From contig CAVPSA010000028.1 of NCBI GenBank assembly GCA_963707905.1, positions 1 through 64,000 of the forward strand: a stretch of DNA of 64,000 nt, written 5' to 3'. Shown piece after piece: positions 8,199-15,487 of this stretch. Under the pieces are notes generated by a model. It searched no databases and was not told the DNA's origin. It saw only the letters and a program-made list of their open reading frames with translations. The stretch is from DASXKD01 sp963707905. GTDB lineage: Bacteria > Actinomycetota > Actinomycetes > Streptosporangiales > Streptosporangiaceae. Within the stretch, counting starts at the first letter, position 1. Every line of letters starts with the position of its first letter. A program made the position numbers and the translations under genes.

Positions 8199-8396
8199 AT
8201 GCCAAACCCTACTGACGCGATCGTTGCCGCCCTAGAGCGCGACTGGCCGAACTATCAAGTCTGGGTGGTGAACCGCACCCACGGCGGGCCGGTGTGGTGC
8301 GCGAAGGGTTGGGACTGGCAGCCCGGCCAGCCAGTTCTCAACGAGGACAGCGCGGAGCACTTGGCCGAGGCCCTGGCAGAGCAGGCGGAACGGTGA
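8199..8396 (+). CDS. small element-encoded protein A (65 aa)
   Basis: From ATG 8199 the product has an N-terminal helix (IVAALERDWPNY), a Trp-rich middle (VWVVNRTHGGPVWCAKGWDW) and a C-terminal helix (SAEHLAEALAEQ). Its stop overlaps the GTG start of the next gene by four bases. It is a paralogue in pattern of protein B: both have a P/N-x-(Y/W)-x-V, a Gly-rich turn, W-x-A/C-K and a final L-A-x-x-L-A-E helix. Proteins of this kind occur in actinomycete integrative elements; the function is not known to me. Confidence 0.6.
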   Translation: MPNPTDAIVAALERDWPNYQVWVVNRTHGGPVWCAKGWDWQPGQPVLNEDSAEHLAEALAEQAER

Positions 8397-8581
8397 GCAC
8401 TGCCCCGGCCGCTGCCATCGCCCGCATCAAGACTGCCCACCCGGCGTGGTCGGTCCGTGAGGTCCGCTCCGGGAAGGGCTGGACCGCCAAGCACCGGGAA
8501 ACCCGTGCCACCGTCTACGCCGACAGCCCCGCGTCGTTAGCGGCCACGCTGGCGGAGATCGACAGCCGCACCCGCGATTGA
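8393..8581 (+). CDS. small element-encoded protein B (62 aa)
   Basis: This starts at GTG 8393 in a GTGA overlap with protein A. Sequence features are AIARIKTAHPAWSVREV, GKGWTAKHRETRATVYADS and LAATLAEID. The same helix-strand-strand-helix plan as protein A suggests that the pair arose by duplication and may form a heterodimer. Function unknown. Confidence 0.6.
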   Translation: MSTAPAAAIARIKTAHPAWSVREVRSGKGWTAKHRETRATVYADSPASLAATLAEIDSRTRD

Positions 8582-8629
8582 CACGCGGCCCTGTTCCCCC
8601 GCGCGCCTGCTGATAGCCGACCTGTCCAA

Positions 8630-8690
8630 CTAAGGCGCCCCCGCCGCGTGCCGGGGCGAGTACCACACCGACCGGCACCCGGGCGGCCGG
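8630..8690 (-). pseudogene. C-terminal fragment of the small zinc protein
   Basis: The reverse strand reads PGCRSVWYSPRHAAGAP to a TAG at 8630-8632, matching the C-terminus APGCRSVWYSPRHEP of the intact-looking gene at 8906-9112. At the DNA level 8648-8680 and 8927-8959 are the same 33 bases but for one mismatch. No start or upstream domain remains, so this is a truncated second copy. Confidence 0.5.
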
Positions 8691-8905
8691 GCTCCGCATA
8701 ATCCCGGGCGTATCGGGTAGCGCGTGCTAGCCCGGCTCGGGGGGTGGCAGCGGGGCCCTGCCCCGGGCCGGGCCATGGTCGTGATGTAACGCGGCAGCGG
8801 CCTCCGTCGCTTCCGGACGGGCCCCCGCCTGACGGTCCCCCTCTCAGGCCGCGGGCCTCGGCCGGCCCGGGACCGTCTGGTCGGCCGCCGCGGTCCCGGG
8901 CCGTT

Positions 8906-9112
8906 TCACTGCTGCCTGCCCGGCTCGTGCCGCGGCGAGTACCACACCGACCGGCACCCCGGCGCCCGGCACGCCACCGTCAGGTGCCCCCACGCGGCGC
9001 GGTCGGGGTGCGCCGCCCGGGCCGGGGCGCAGTGGCAGCGCTCCCAACTCACCAGGACCCGGCCGGGCGCCCACTCATGCCCGTTAGCGCATCGTTCCGA
9101 GACGATGGACAC
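8906..9112 (-). CDS. small Cys/His-rich (zinc-ribbon-like) protein
   Basis: From GTG 9110-9112 the 68-residue product contains C8, H12, C26, C28, H43, C48, C53 and H62, spaced as ERCANGHEW, WERCHC, WGHLTVAC and PGCRSVWYSPRH, a credible small zinc-binding fold. It overlaps, on the opposite strand, the coding end of the integrase fossil, so one of the two readings is constrained by the other. The presence of a second partial copy at 8630-8690 argues that this reading is genuinely coding. Confidence 0.5.
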   Translation of the reverse strand: MSIVSERCANGHEWAPGRVLVSWERCHCAPARAAHPDRAAWGHLTVACRAPGCRSVWYSPRHEPGRQQ

Positions 9113-9218
9113 CTACGGGCACCTGTTCCCCGATGCCAGCGAGCACGGCCGCGGCGCGCTCGATGCCATGTTCGCCCCGGCTGGCGTGCGCCCAATGTGC
9201 GCCAGGGAACGATCATGA
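9069..9218 (+). pseudogene. C-terminal fossil of a tyrosine recombinase (integrase)
   Basis: The frame reads HRSETMDTYGHLFPDASEHGRGALDAMF and ends at TGA 9216-9218. T-x-D-x-YGHLFPD carries the catalytic tyrosine region of phage/ICE integrases. Nothing upstream encodes the Arg-His-x-x-Arg catalytic core, so only the last roughly 50 codons survive. It stops 24 bp before the proximal att repeat, the normal place for int in elements of this type. Confidence 0.65.
9195..9205. repeat. third ATGTGCGCCAG copy
   Basis: Exact copy, in the same orientation, of the tandem 11-mers at 7765-7786, here near the proximal att repeat and inside the integrase coding end. Confidence 0.4.
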
Positions 9219-9242
9219 ACGTGCAGCCGCAGGCCAGGGCCT

Positions 9243-9279
9243 GGGTGAGGGGCGAGCCGGCCTGTAGGCCGGGTTCTGT
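9243..9279. repeat. proximal attachment repeat, overlapping the rnpB 3' end
   Basis: Identical over 37 bp to 7626-7662. It contains the last bases of rnpB, including the 3' strand of helix P1, so integration leaves the RNA gene intact. Confidence 0.8.
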
Positions 9280-9673
9280 GCACCCGCGCGAACGCGGGCC
9301 GGCGGCCATCCATCTGGGACTGCCGTTGCCGGCAGCCTCGTGCGGTCTACCCGCGAGCATCGGGCGGGCCGCCCTCAACCGCTCGCGCAGGCCCCGCGCC
9401 CCGGAAGGCGCATGGGCCCTTGTGACCTTGCTCCGGGTGGGGTTTACCGAGCCGCCCGGATCGCTCCGGGCGCTGGTGGTCTCTTACACCACCGTTTCAC
9501 CCTTACCCCGGGCCCGGCCGAAACCTGGCCCGGGGCGGTCTGTTCTCTGTGGCACTGTCCCGCGGGTCACCCCGGGTCGGTGTTACCGACCACCCTGCCC
9601 TGTGGAGCCCGGACCTTCCTCGCCGGGTCATGCACGCATGGCCCGGCGCGACCGCCCGGCCGGCTCGCCCTTC
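9249..9673 (-). ncRNA. rnpB: RNase P RNA (type A)
   Basis: The reverse strand carries the conserved P4 strand GAGGAAGGTCCGGGCTCC, GGTGACCCGCGGGACAGTGC, the CAGAGAACAGACCGCC block, the GTAAGGGTGAAACGG segment, GGTAAACCCCACCCGGAGCA and the 3' end ACAGAACCCGGCCTACAGGC. The 5' GGGCGAGCCGG pairs with 3' CCGGCTCGCCC as helix P1, fixing the ends at about 9673 and 9249. It is the catalytic RNA for tRNA 5' processing. The 3' end is the target of the integrative element. Confidence 0.95.
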
Positions 9674-9679
9674 CCACCA

Positions 9680-9708
9680 AGGATAGGCGCTTGCGCCCCA
9701 CGGGTAAC
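9680..9708 (-). promoter_or_regulatory. rnpB promoter
   Basis: On the reverse strand GTTACC (9703-9708) and TATCCT (9680-9685) are 17 bp apart, and the second ends seven bases before the inferred RNA 5' end at 9673. This is a plausible housekeeping -35/-10 pair. Confidence 0.5.
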
Positions 9709-9764
9709 GAACTCCCGGCCACCGGGCCGGCAACGGTCCGCTGGCCACCACGCGACGACGGGCG

Positions 9765-10274
9765 TCACCACAGGCCGGCCGGACCGGAGCGCCGCTGTGC
9801 GCCGCTCCCGGCACCGGAGCCACGGCCGGCCCCGTTGCCACCCGGCGCCTTGGCCCGCCCGCTGACCGCGTCCATGGCCTGGTTGGCCAGGCGGTCGGCG
9901 TGGGTGTTCCGCTCCCGCGGCACCCAGGTGTAGGTCACCCGGCCGAGCTCCCTGGCCGCCTGCCTGGCCGCCGCCGCGAGCGGCCGCAGGTCGGGATGCT
10001 TGATCTGCCAGCGGCCGGACATCTGCTCGACAACGAGCTTGGAATCCATCCGGACCTCGGCGGCGGCGCCGGGCGCGAGCTTCCCGGCCGCGCGCAGGCC
10101 TGCCACCAGTCCCGAGTACTCGGCCACGTTGTTGGTGGCATGGCCGATCGCCTCGCTCACCTCGGCGAGCACCTCACCGGTGACGGCGTCCAGCACGACG
10201 GCACCGTATCCGGCCGTGCCAGGGTTCCCCCTGGAGCCGCCGTCGGCCTGGATCAGGAGCTTGCGGGCGGTCAT
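9765..10274 (-). CDS. ribonuclease HI-family protein
   Basis: A 169-residue stand-alone RNase H fold. The acidic residues sit in QADGGSRGNPG, NNVAEYSGL, VRMDSKLVV and RNTHADRLAN, the DEDD set for two-metal cleavage of the RNA strand in RNA:DNA hybrids. The C-terminus adds a Gly/Ala-rich tail. ATG 10272-10274 overlaps the stop of the upstream zinc-ribbon gene (TGA 10271-10273). In many actinomycetes this domain is fused to a CobC-like phosphatase; here it is separate. Confidence 0.85.
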   Translation of the reverse strand: MTARKLLIQADGGSRGNPGTAGYGAVVLDAVTGEVLAEVSEAIGHATNNVAEYSGLVAGLRAAGKLAPGAAAEVRMDSKLVVEQMSGRWQIKHPDLRPLAAAARQAARELGRVTYTWVPRERNTHADRLANQAMDAVSGRAKAPGGNGAGRGSGAGSGAQRRSGPAGLW

Positions 10275-11008
10275 GCGCCCAGCTCGGCGCGGACCAGGAT
10301 GCGGCGGCATTCCTCGCACCTGAGCACCTCGTCGGGTGGCGCATCGCGGATGCGCCCCAGGTCAACCTTGTTGAGCGACAGGTGGCAGCCCTCGCACCGG
10401 CCGTTCCGCAGTACGGCGGCGCCCACCGTGCGCTGGGCGCGCAGCTGGTCGTACAGGCCGAGCAGGTCATCGGGCAGGTCCGCGGCGATGCCGGCGCGGC
10501 GGTCCCGGGACTTCCCGGCCTGCTCGTCGATCTCGGCGAAGGCCGCGTCACGCCGGCCCGCGACCTCCGCCAGCCGGCCGGCGAGCGCCGTCTGCTCGGC
10601 ACTGAGCGCGGCGCGGCGGCGGCCGACGTCCTCCAGCTTTTCCATCACCTCGAGCACGACCTCTTCCAGGTCGCCCTGCCGCCGTTCCAGCGAAACGATC
10701 TCCGACTGGAGGTTCTCCAGCTCCTTGGGCGAGGAGACCTGGCCAGCGTCCAGCCGGGCCCGGTCCCGCTCGATCCTGGTCCGGACCTGGTCCACGTCAC
10801 GTTCGGCCTTGGCCTGGTCCCGGGCCAGGTCGCTGCCGGTCGCTTCCAGCGTGGCGAGCTCGTCTCGCAGCTCGGCATCCCGCTGCTGTGCCGCCTCGTA
10901 CTCGGCATTCTCCGGCAGGGTGCGTCGGCGATGATCCAGGCGGCTCAGCTCGGCGTCCAGCTCGGCCAGTTCGAGGAGCTTCAGTTGCGCCTGCGGAGAT
11001 GCTTTCAC
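10271..11008 (-). CDS. coiled-coil plus C4 zinc-ribbon protein (DUF164-type)
   Basis: From GTG 11006-11008, 245 residues: KASPQAQLKLLELAELDAEL leads a long coiled coil (about residues 10-190), followed by a zinc ribbon with CEGCHLSLNKVDL and CEECRRILV. This is the C4-type zinc-ribbon protein that commonly sits next to RNase H in actinobacteria; a role as a nucleic-acid-binding adaptor is inferred from that linkage. Four-base stop/start overlap with the RNase H gene implies coupled translation. Confidence 0.85.
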   Translation of the reverse strand: MKASPQAQLKLLELAELDAELSRLDHRRRTLPENAEYEAAQQRDAELRDELATLEATGSDLARDQAKAERDVDQVRTRIERDRARLDAGQVSSPKELENLQSEIVSLERRQGDLEEVVLEVMEKLEDVGRRRAALSAEQTALAGRLAEVAGRRDAAFAEIDEQAGKSRDRRAGIAADLPDDLLGLYDQLRAQRTVGAAVLRNGRCEGCHLSLNKVDLGRIRDAPPDEVLRCEECRRILVRAELGA

Positions 11009-11150
11009 GAGTCCACACGTTAGTGCACTGGCCACGTTCGGCTGTCGCCCACCGGCCGGCCCGGGGGCTGCACAGGGCAAAGGAACGGGCCGGCCCGTTG
11101 CCCCGCGAGGGCAGGGGCCGCCGGCGCAGCCGAAGGGCAGGGGCGCTGGT

Positions 11151-11909
11151 TCAGTCGGCGGGCAGTGCCAGCATCAGCACCGGTGGGGAGGTCGGTTGCC
11201 GCGAGCCACCGGCCGGCTCGACGGTGACCCCCATCCGGTCGCCGGGCGCGATCCCGGCGACGATCATCGGGGCGGTCATGCCGAGCTTCGGCGAGGGCAG
11301 CCGCCCGGCGGAGTGCATCCGGTGCGCGCCCATCACCCATACCTGGTAGCACTCGCTCGAGGGCAGCGCCGGGAGCCGTGCCGTGGTCAGCACCAGGGCG
11401 TGGTCGGCGTGCGACATGACCACGGTGGCCGAGCCGTGGGGCCGCGCGTGCACCGTCATGATGTCCGCATCCGGCGCGTTCAGAATGGCCGCGATCTGGC
11501 CGCGCTGTGCCGCATCCATGTGCAGCCGGTGCTGGTCGTTGATCAGCAGCGTGCCCAGTGCCAGGGCCACCAGGATGCCGGCCCCGGCGATCGCGACCGC
11601 CATCCGCGGCGCGGCCGGCCAGCCCACGCCGTGCCAGGACCTGCGCACCCGTTCCGCGACCCGGACCGGCGGCGGCTGCTGCCGGGTGCGGGAAGCCTCG
11701 GCCAGTACCTGCCCGCGCAGCCGCGGCGGCGGCACCGCGGCGGCGGCCTCCGCCAGCTGGCCGGCCGCATCGCGCAGGCTGGCGGCCTCGGCCCGGCACG
11801 CTTCGCAGACGCCGAGATGGTGCTCGAACTTCTCCCGGTCTGCGTCGCCGAGCGCGTCCAGAGCGTAGGCACCCGCCAGCGTGTGCGGGTCGGTCCGGCG
11901 CAGCCTCAT
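11151..11909 (-). CDS. RskA-family anti-sigma factor
   Basis: A 252-residue membrane anti-sigma factor. The N-terminus has the zinc anti-sigma motif HHLGVCEAC (H-x3-C-x2-C), then one membrane segment (about residues 98-120, AIAGAGILVALALG) and an extracytoplasmic RskA C-terminal domain ending in VTVEPAGGS and VLMLALPAD. It would hold the cognate sigma factor until proteolysis. ATG 11907-11909 overlaps the sigma gene stop by four bases. Confidence 0.88.
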   Translation of the reverse strand: MRLRRTDPHTLAGAYALDALGDADREKFEHHLGVCEACRAEAASLRDAAGQLAEAAAAVPPPRLRGQVLAEASRTRQQPPPVRVAERVRRSWHGVGWPAAPRMAVAIAGAGILVALALGTLLINDQHRLHMDAAQRGQIAAILNAPDADIMTVHARPHGSATVVMSHADHALVLTTARLPALPSSECYQVWVMGAHRMHSAGRLPSPKLGMTAPMIVAGIAPGDRMGVTVEPAGGSRQPTSPPVLMLALPAD

Positions 11910-12487
11910 GACTCCGCCCCGAGGCAGTCCCGCAGCCGGATCAGCCCGTCCCGCATCCGGGTCTTCACCGTCCCGACGGCCACGCCGAGCAGCGCCGCCA
12001 CCTCACGGTAGGTGTATCCGCCGTAGTAGGCGAGGGTGACCGACTCGCGCTGCAGCTCGGTGAGCGAATCCAGGCACCGGCGCACCCGCTGCGCGTCCAG
12101 GCGCGTCTCCACCTCCTCGACCACGACGTCGTAATCCGTCGCTGCCACGGCCGCGCGGGCCTCTCGTTCTGCTGAGGCTTGTGCCGAGCGCACGCGGTCG
12201 ACCGCGCGGCGGTGGGCGAGCGTCATCAGCCAGCCGCGCGCGCTTCCCTCACCGGGGTCGAAGCGGGACGCGGTGCGCCAGACGTCAAGCAGCACCTCCT
12301 GCGTGACCTCTTCGGACTGCGCCGGGTCCCGGACGATGCGGCGGACGACGCCGTAGACGACCGCCCCGAACCGGTCGTACACCCCGGCGAAGGCCGCCTC
12401 GTCACCGCGCGCGACCTTGGCGAGCAGCCCGGCCAGATCGCTGGCGGGTGCCGCGCCCGGGCGCTCGCCCGGCAGCTCCGCGGTCAT
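11906..12487 (-). CDS. ECF sigma factor, SigK-like
   Basis: A 193-residue ECF sigma factor. Region 2 contains DPAQSEEVTQEVLLDVWR and GWLMTLAHRRAVDRVR; region 4 contains LTELQRESVTLAYYGGYTYREVAALLGV and GTVKTRMRDGLIRL. Pairing with an RskA-type anti-sigma factor and a neighbouring molybdopterin enzyme matches SigK-type loci of actinobacteria. In mycobacteria SigK responds to redox conditions through RskA; that this copy does so is inference. Confidence 0.88.
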   Translation of the reverse strand: MTAELPGERPGAAPASDLAGLLAKVARGDEAAFAGVYDRFGAVVYGVVRRIVRDPAQSEEVTQEVLLDVWRTASRFDPGEGSARGWLMTLAHRRAVDRVRSAQASAEREARAAVAATDYDVVVEEVETRLDAQRVRRCLDSLTELQRESVTLAYYGGYTYREVAALLGVAVGTVKTRMRDGLIRLRDCLGAES

Positions 12488-12671
12488 CGGCGCGTCCTCA
12501 TCCTCACATCAGGCACATCATGGACATATCCCGCCCGGCGGCTGGGCGGGCTCAGCCATAGCACCTCGCAGTGCAGGCGCTCTTCCTTATGATTCGTGGC
12601 CGGCGGCGGATCGGATTGGCCTTCTGCCGTCTGGGGCCAATCCTTGCCGGTGACTACAACGAATAGAAGAT

Positions 12672-14411
12672 GTGACAGTGTCCTCCGATCCGCAACTTCC
12701 CACGCCAGGCCGGCCCCGAACCCGGCCTGGCGTCGTTACCGGCCTTTTCACGGGCCTGATCACCGCCGCCGTCGCGCTGGGCGTGGGCCAGCTGGTGGCG
12801 GGTCTCACCGGTTCTGTGGGTTCTCCCGTGGTCGCCGTCGGCGAGGCCAGCATCGACCTCACCCCGCCGCCGGTGAAGGACTTCGCGATCTCGACGTTCG
12901 GCTCCAACGACAAGGCCGCCCTGGTCACCGGGATCCTGGTGCTGCTCGCCGTGTTCGCCGCGGTGATCGGCGTCGCGGCGGTGCGGCGGTTCCGGTACGG
13001 CGTGGCAGGCCTGGCCGTGTTCACCGCGATCGGCCTGGCCGCCGCGCTGTCCCGCCCCACCGCGGGCGCGGCCGACGTGCTGCCCTCCCTGGTGGGCGGC
13101 GCGGCCGGGCTTTTCGCCATGTGGCGGCTCGTCCAGGCGGCACACGAGGCGGCCGGCGACCGGGCTGCTCTCGCCGGGCCCGCCGGTACTCAAGATGAGC
13201 TCGGCGGCCCACCGGCCCTGGCCCAGCCCGGCGCGGGTGAACTGGGCGACCCGGGCACATCCTGGGTGCCGCGGCGCCCCGCCGCACCGGGCACACCACC
13301 CGGTGGTGTGCACCGGGCACCCCCGGCCGGCTCCGGCGTGTCTCCCGCAGGGCGGCGGCAGTTCCTGGTCACCAGCTCGGTGGCGGTGGCGGCGGCCGGG
13401 GCGAGTGGCCTGGTCGGGCGCGTCCTGGCGGAGCGCAGCAGCGTGTCGCAGGCCCGGGCGGCGATCAAGCTGCCGCCCCCGGTCCAGCGCGCCCCGGCGC
13501 TGCCCAGTGGAACCGACCTGCACATCCCCGGCCTCAGCGCGTTCGTGACACCCAGCAATTCGTTCTACCGGGTGGACACCGCGCTGGTGCTGCCGCAGGT
13601 GGCGCCGTCGAGCTGGCAGCTGCGGATCCACGGCATGGTCGCCCATGAGATGACGCTTACGTTCGACGACCTGCTCAAGCTCCCGCTGTTCGAGGACTGG
13701 ATCACGCTGTGCTGCGTGTCCAACCCGGTGGGCGGCCCGTACGTCGGCAACGCGCTGTGGCTGGGCGCGAGCCTGTCCAAGCTGCTGCGCGCCGCCGGGA
13801 TCCGCGCCGGGGCCGAGCAGTTGCTGTGCACGTCGGTGGACGGCTTCACCTCGGGCACCCCGGTGCAGACGGTCATGGACGGGCGCGACGCCATGCTCGC
13901 CGTCGCGATGAACGGGACACCGCTGCCGGTCGCGCACGGGTTCCCGGCCCGCCTGGTGGTCCCTGGCCTGTACGGCTACGTGTCGGCGTGCAAGTGGGTC
14001 ACCGACATCAAGGTGACCACGTGGGCTGCCGAGCACGGCTACTGGACAACGCGCGGCTGGTCGCAGCAGGCGCCGATCAAGACCGAGTCGCGGATCGACG
14101 TGCCGAACGGCTCCGCCACGGTGCGCGCAGGCCGGACGTCCGTCGCGGGCGTCGCCTGGGCGCAGCACAAGGGCATCGAGGCGGTCGAGGTGCGGGTGGA
14201 CGGCGGTGACTGGCACCAGGCCCGGCTGGCCGCGGTGCCGGGCATCGACACCTGGCGGCAGTGGGTGTGGGAGTGGGACGCGACCCGCGGCGACCACGTC
14301 ATCGAGGCCCGGGCCACGGATAAGACCGGCTACACCCAGACCTCAGCCCTGGCGCCGCCCCCGCCCAACGGGGCCACCGGGTACCCGACAGTCAACGTGA
14401 TGGTGCAGTAG
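12672..14411 (+). CDS. membrane-anchored molybdopterin-dependent oxidoreductase (sulfite-oxidase fold)
   Basis: A 579-residue fusion. The N-terminal half (about 1-160) has four hydrophobic segments, followed by a Pro-rich linker and a second signal-like segment (RRQFLVTSSVAVAAAGAS). The rest is a sulfite-oxidase/YedY-like catalytic domain: FYRVDTALVLP, DWITLCCVSNPVGG with the cysteine expected to bind molybdenum, GPYVGNALWLG, and a C-terminal Mo-co dimerisation-like domain. The catalytic part should face the exterior. Divergent from the sigma factor, a likely regulon member. Confidence 0.85.
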   Translation: MTVSSDPQLPTPGRPRTRPGVVTGLFTGLITAAVALGVGQLVAGLTGSVGSPVVAVGEASIDLTPPPVKDFAISTFGSNDKAALVTGILVLLAVFAAVIGVAAVRRFRYGVAGLAVFTAIGLAAALSRPTAGAADVLPSLVGGAAGLFAMWRLVQAAHEAAGDRAALAGPAGTQDELGGPPALAQPGAGELGDPGTSWVPRRPAAPGTPPGGVHRAPPAGSGVSPAGRRQFLVTSSVAVAAAGASGLVGRVLAERSSVSQARAAIKLPPPVQRAPALPSGTDLHIPGLSAFVTPSNSFYRVDTALVLPQVAPSSWQLRIHGMVAHEMTLTFDDLLKLPLFEDWITLCCVSNPVGGPYVGNALWLGASLSKLLRAAGIRAGAEQLLCTSVDGFTSGTPVQTVMDGRDAMLAVAMNGTPLPVAHGFPARLVVPGLYGYVSACKWVTDIKVTTWAAEHGYWTTRGWSQQAPIKTESRIDVPNGSATVRAGRTSVAGVAWAQHKGIEAVEVRVDGGDWHQARLAAVPGIDTWRQWVWEWDATRGDHVIEARATDKTGYTQTSALAPPPPNGATGYPTVNVMVQ

Positions 14412-14413
14412 CC

Positions 14414-14448
14414 CCTGCCCGCGCTCCCCGCCGTGGAGCGCGGGCAGG
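14414..14448. terminator. bidirectional hairpin terminator
   Basis: A perfect 14-bp stem (CCTGCCCGCGCTCC and its complement) with a 7-base loop fills the whole gap between the convergent oxidoreductase stop (14411) and hydrolase stop (14449). No T-tract, as is common at high GC. Confidence 0.7.
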
Positions 14449-15291
14449 TCAAAGTAGCTGATCGCGGATCTGCCCGGACAGGTAGGCACTGAGCCAGCGG
14501 CCCAGCTCGTCGAAGACATGCCGCCGCCCGGCGCCTTCCGGCATGGCCTGGCCGGGCAGCCCGCCGGCCAGTTTCAGCCAGGTCACGTGCTCGCCCAGCC
14601 GCATGGTCGCGCGCCGCAGGGTCAGTGCCCGTGGCACCAGCAGGCCCCCGGCGCCGCCGGGTGCGTTCCAGCCGGTCGCCGGGCACATCACCAGGACCGG
14701 GCAGGCGATGTCCAGGCCGCGCCGGAGCCTGCGGCGGGCGCCGACCAGCAGCGGCGGGGGGCGCGCCGGTGACCGCCTGGCCGCGCCGTGCCTGGCCCAT
14801 TCCGGCCACGCCGGCGCGGTGGCCCAGCTCGGGCTGGCCAGCACCAGCGCGTCGGCGGGCTGGCTGCCGCGCCGCGCATGGCACCACAGCGCGGCGATGA
14901 CCGCACCGGCGCCGTGCGCGGACACGATCATGGTGTCGATCGCGTCGACCTCGCGGACATGGGCGGTGGCGGCGTCCAGGCAGGTGAAGCAGTCCCCAAG
15001 GTCCTGCGCCGCCTGGTTGCCATCGCCGCCGGGGCGCTCGTCGCTGCCGACCTCCCGCAGGTCGGCCACGTAGAAGTGAAACCCGCGGTCGGTGTACCAG
15101 CCGACGATGTCTTCTGGCGCGAACGAGTCCCCCCGGCAGTGCACGTACATGACCGCACGCCTGCCGGGCCGGGCGCTGCGCCGCCGCAGCACCGCCGCGC
15201 CGCTGCCCTGCAGGCACGCTTGCTCCGGCAGCGCCAGCGGCACCGCCTCGTAACCCTCGATCGTCTCGGCGTTTTCCATGACCTGACCCAT
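14449..15291 (-). CDS. alpha/beta-hydrolase-fold protein lacking the nucleophile Ser
   Basis: A 280-residue protein with the layout of serine-aminopeptidase-like (S33) hydrolases: AVMYVHCRGDSFAPEDIVGWY, FHFYVADLREVG, then the nucleophile elbow MIVSAHGAGAVIAALWCHAR and later CPVLVMCPATG. In the family the elbow is usually H-S-T/M-G-G; here position 127 is Gly, confirmed in the codons. The protein is therefore probably not a hydrolase or uses another residue. Confidence 0.7.
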   Translation of the reverse strand: MGQVMENAETIEGYEAVPLALPEQACLQGSGAAVLRRRSARPGRRAVMYVHCRGDSFAPEDIVGWYTDRGFHFYVADLREVGSDERPGGDGNQAAQDLGDCFTCLDAATAHVREVDAIDTMIVSAHGAGAVIAALWCHARRGSQPADALVLASPSWATAPAWPEWARHGAARRSPARPPPLLVGARRRLRRGLDIACPVLVMCPATGWNAPGGAGGLLVPRALTLRRATMRLGEHVTWLKLAGGLPGQAMPEGAGRRHVFDELGRWLSAYLSGQIRDQLL

Positions 15292-15487
15292 GACCCCTTG
15301 TCCCGGCCGGCGCGGGGCAGGACCCCGTCTGTCCTGTCCCGCGAGTCCCCCGGTACCGCCCGTGCCGGGCAGCAGCGATCAGCCATGCCGGACACGGAGC
15401 GTTATTAGGCAGTGTGGCATCGTAACCGGATCTGGGCCCGGAGAACACGCTGAGCGATTTCGCCGGCCACGCCGTAGGGTCGCATGT

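Larger units (their letters stand above)
7626..9279. mobile_element. degenerate integrative element in the 3' end of rnpB
   Basis: The 37-bp 3' terminus of rnpB occurs twice in direct orientation (7626-7662 and 9243-9279). Between the copies lie 1.6 kb holding a GntR-type regulator, two overlapping small genes, two related zinc-protein pieces and the C-terminus of a tyrosine recombinase adjacent to the proximal repeat. This is the layout of an actinomycete integrative element (regulator divergent from small genes, int next to att) reduced to a remnant. The repeat next to intact rnpB restores the RNA gene; the distal copy is the displaced original end. Confidence 0.75.

Noticed and set aside
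9503..9841. Open frames inside the rnpB region, both strands
   Set aside because: They overlap the highly conserved RNase P RNA sequence and show no protein motif.
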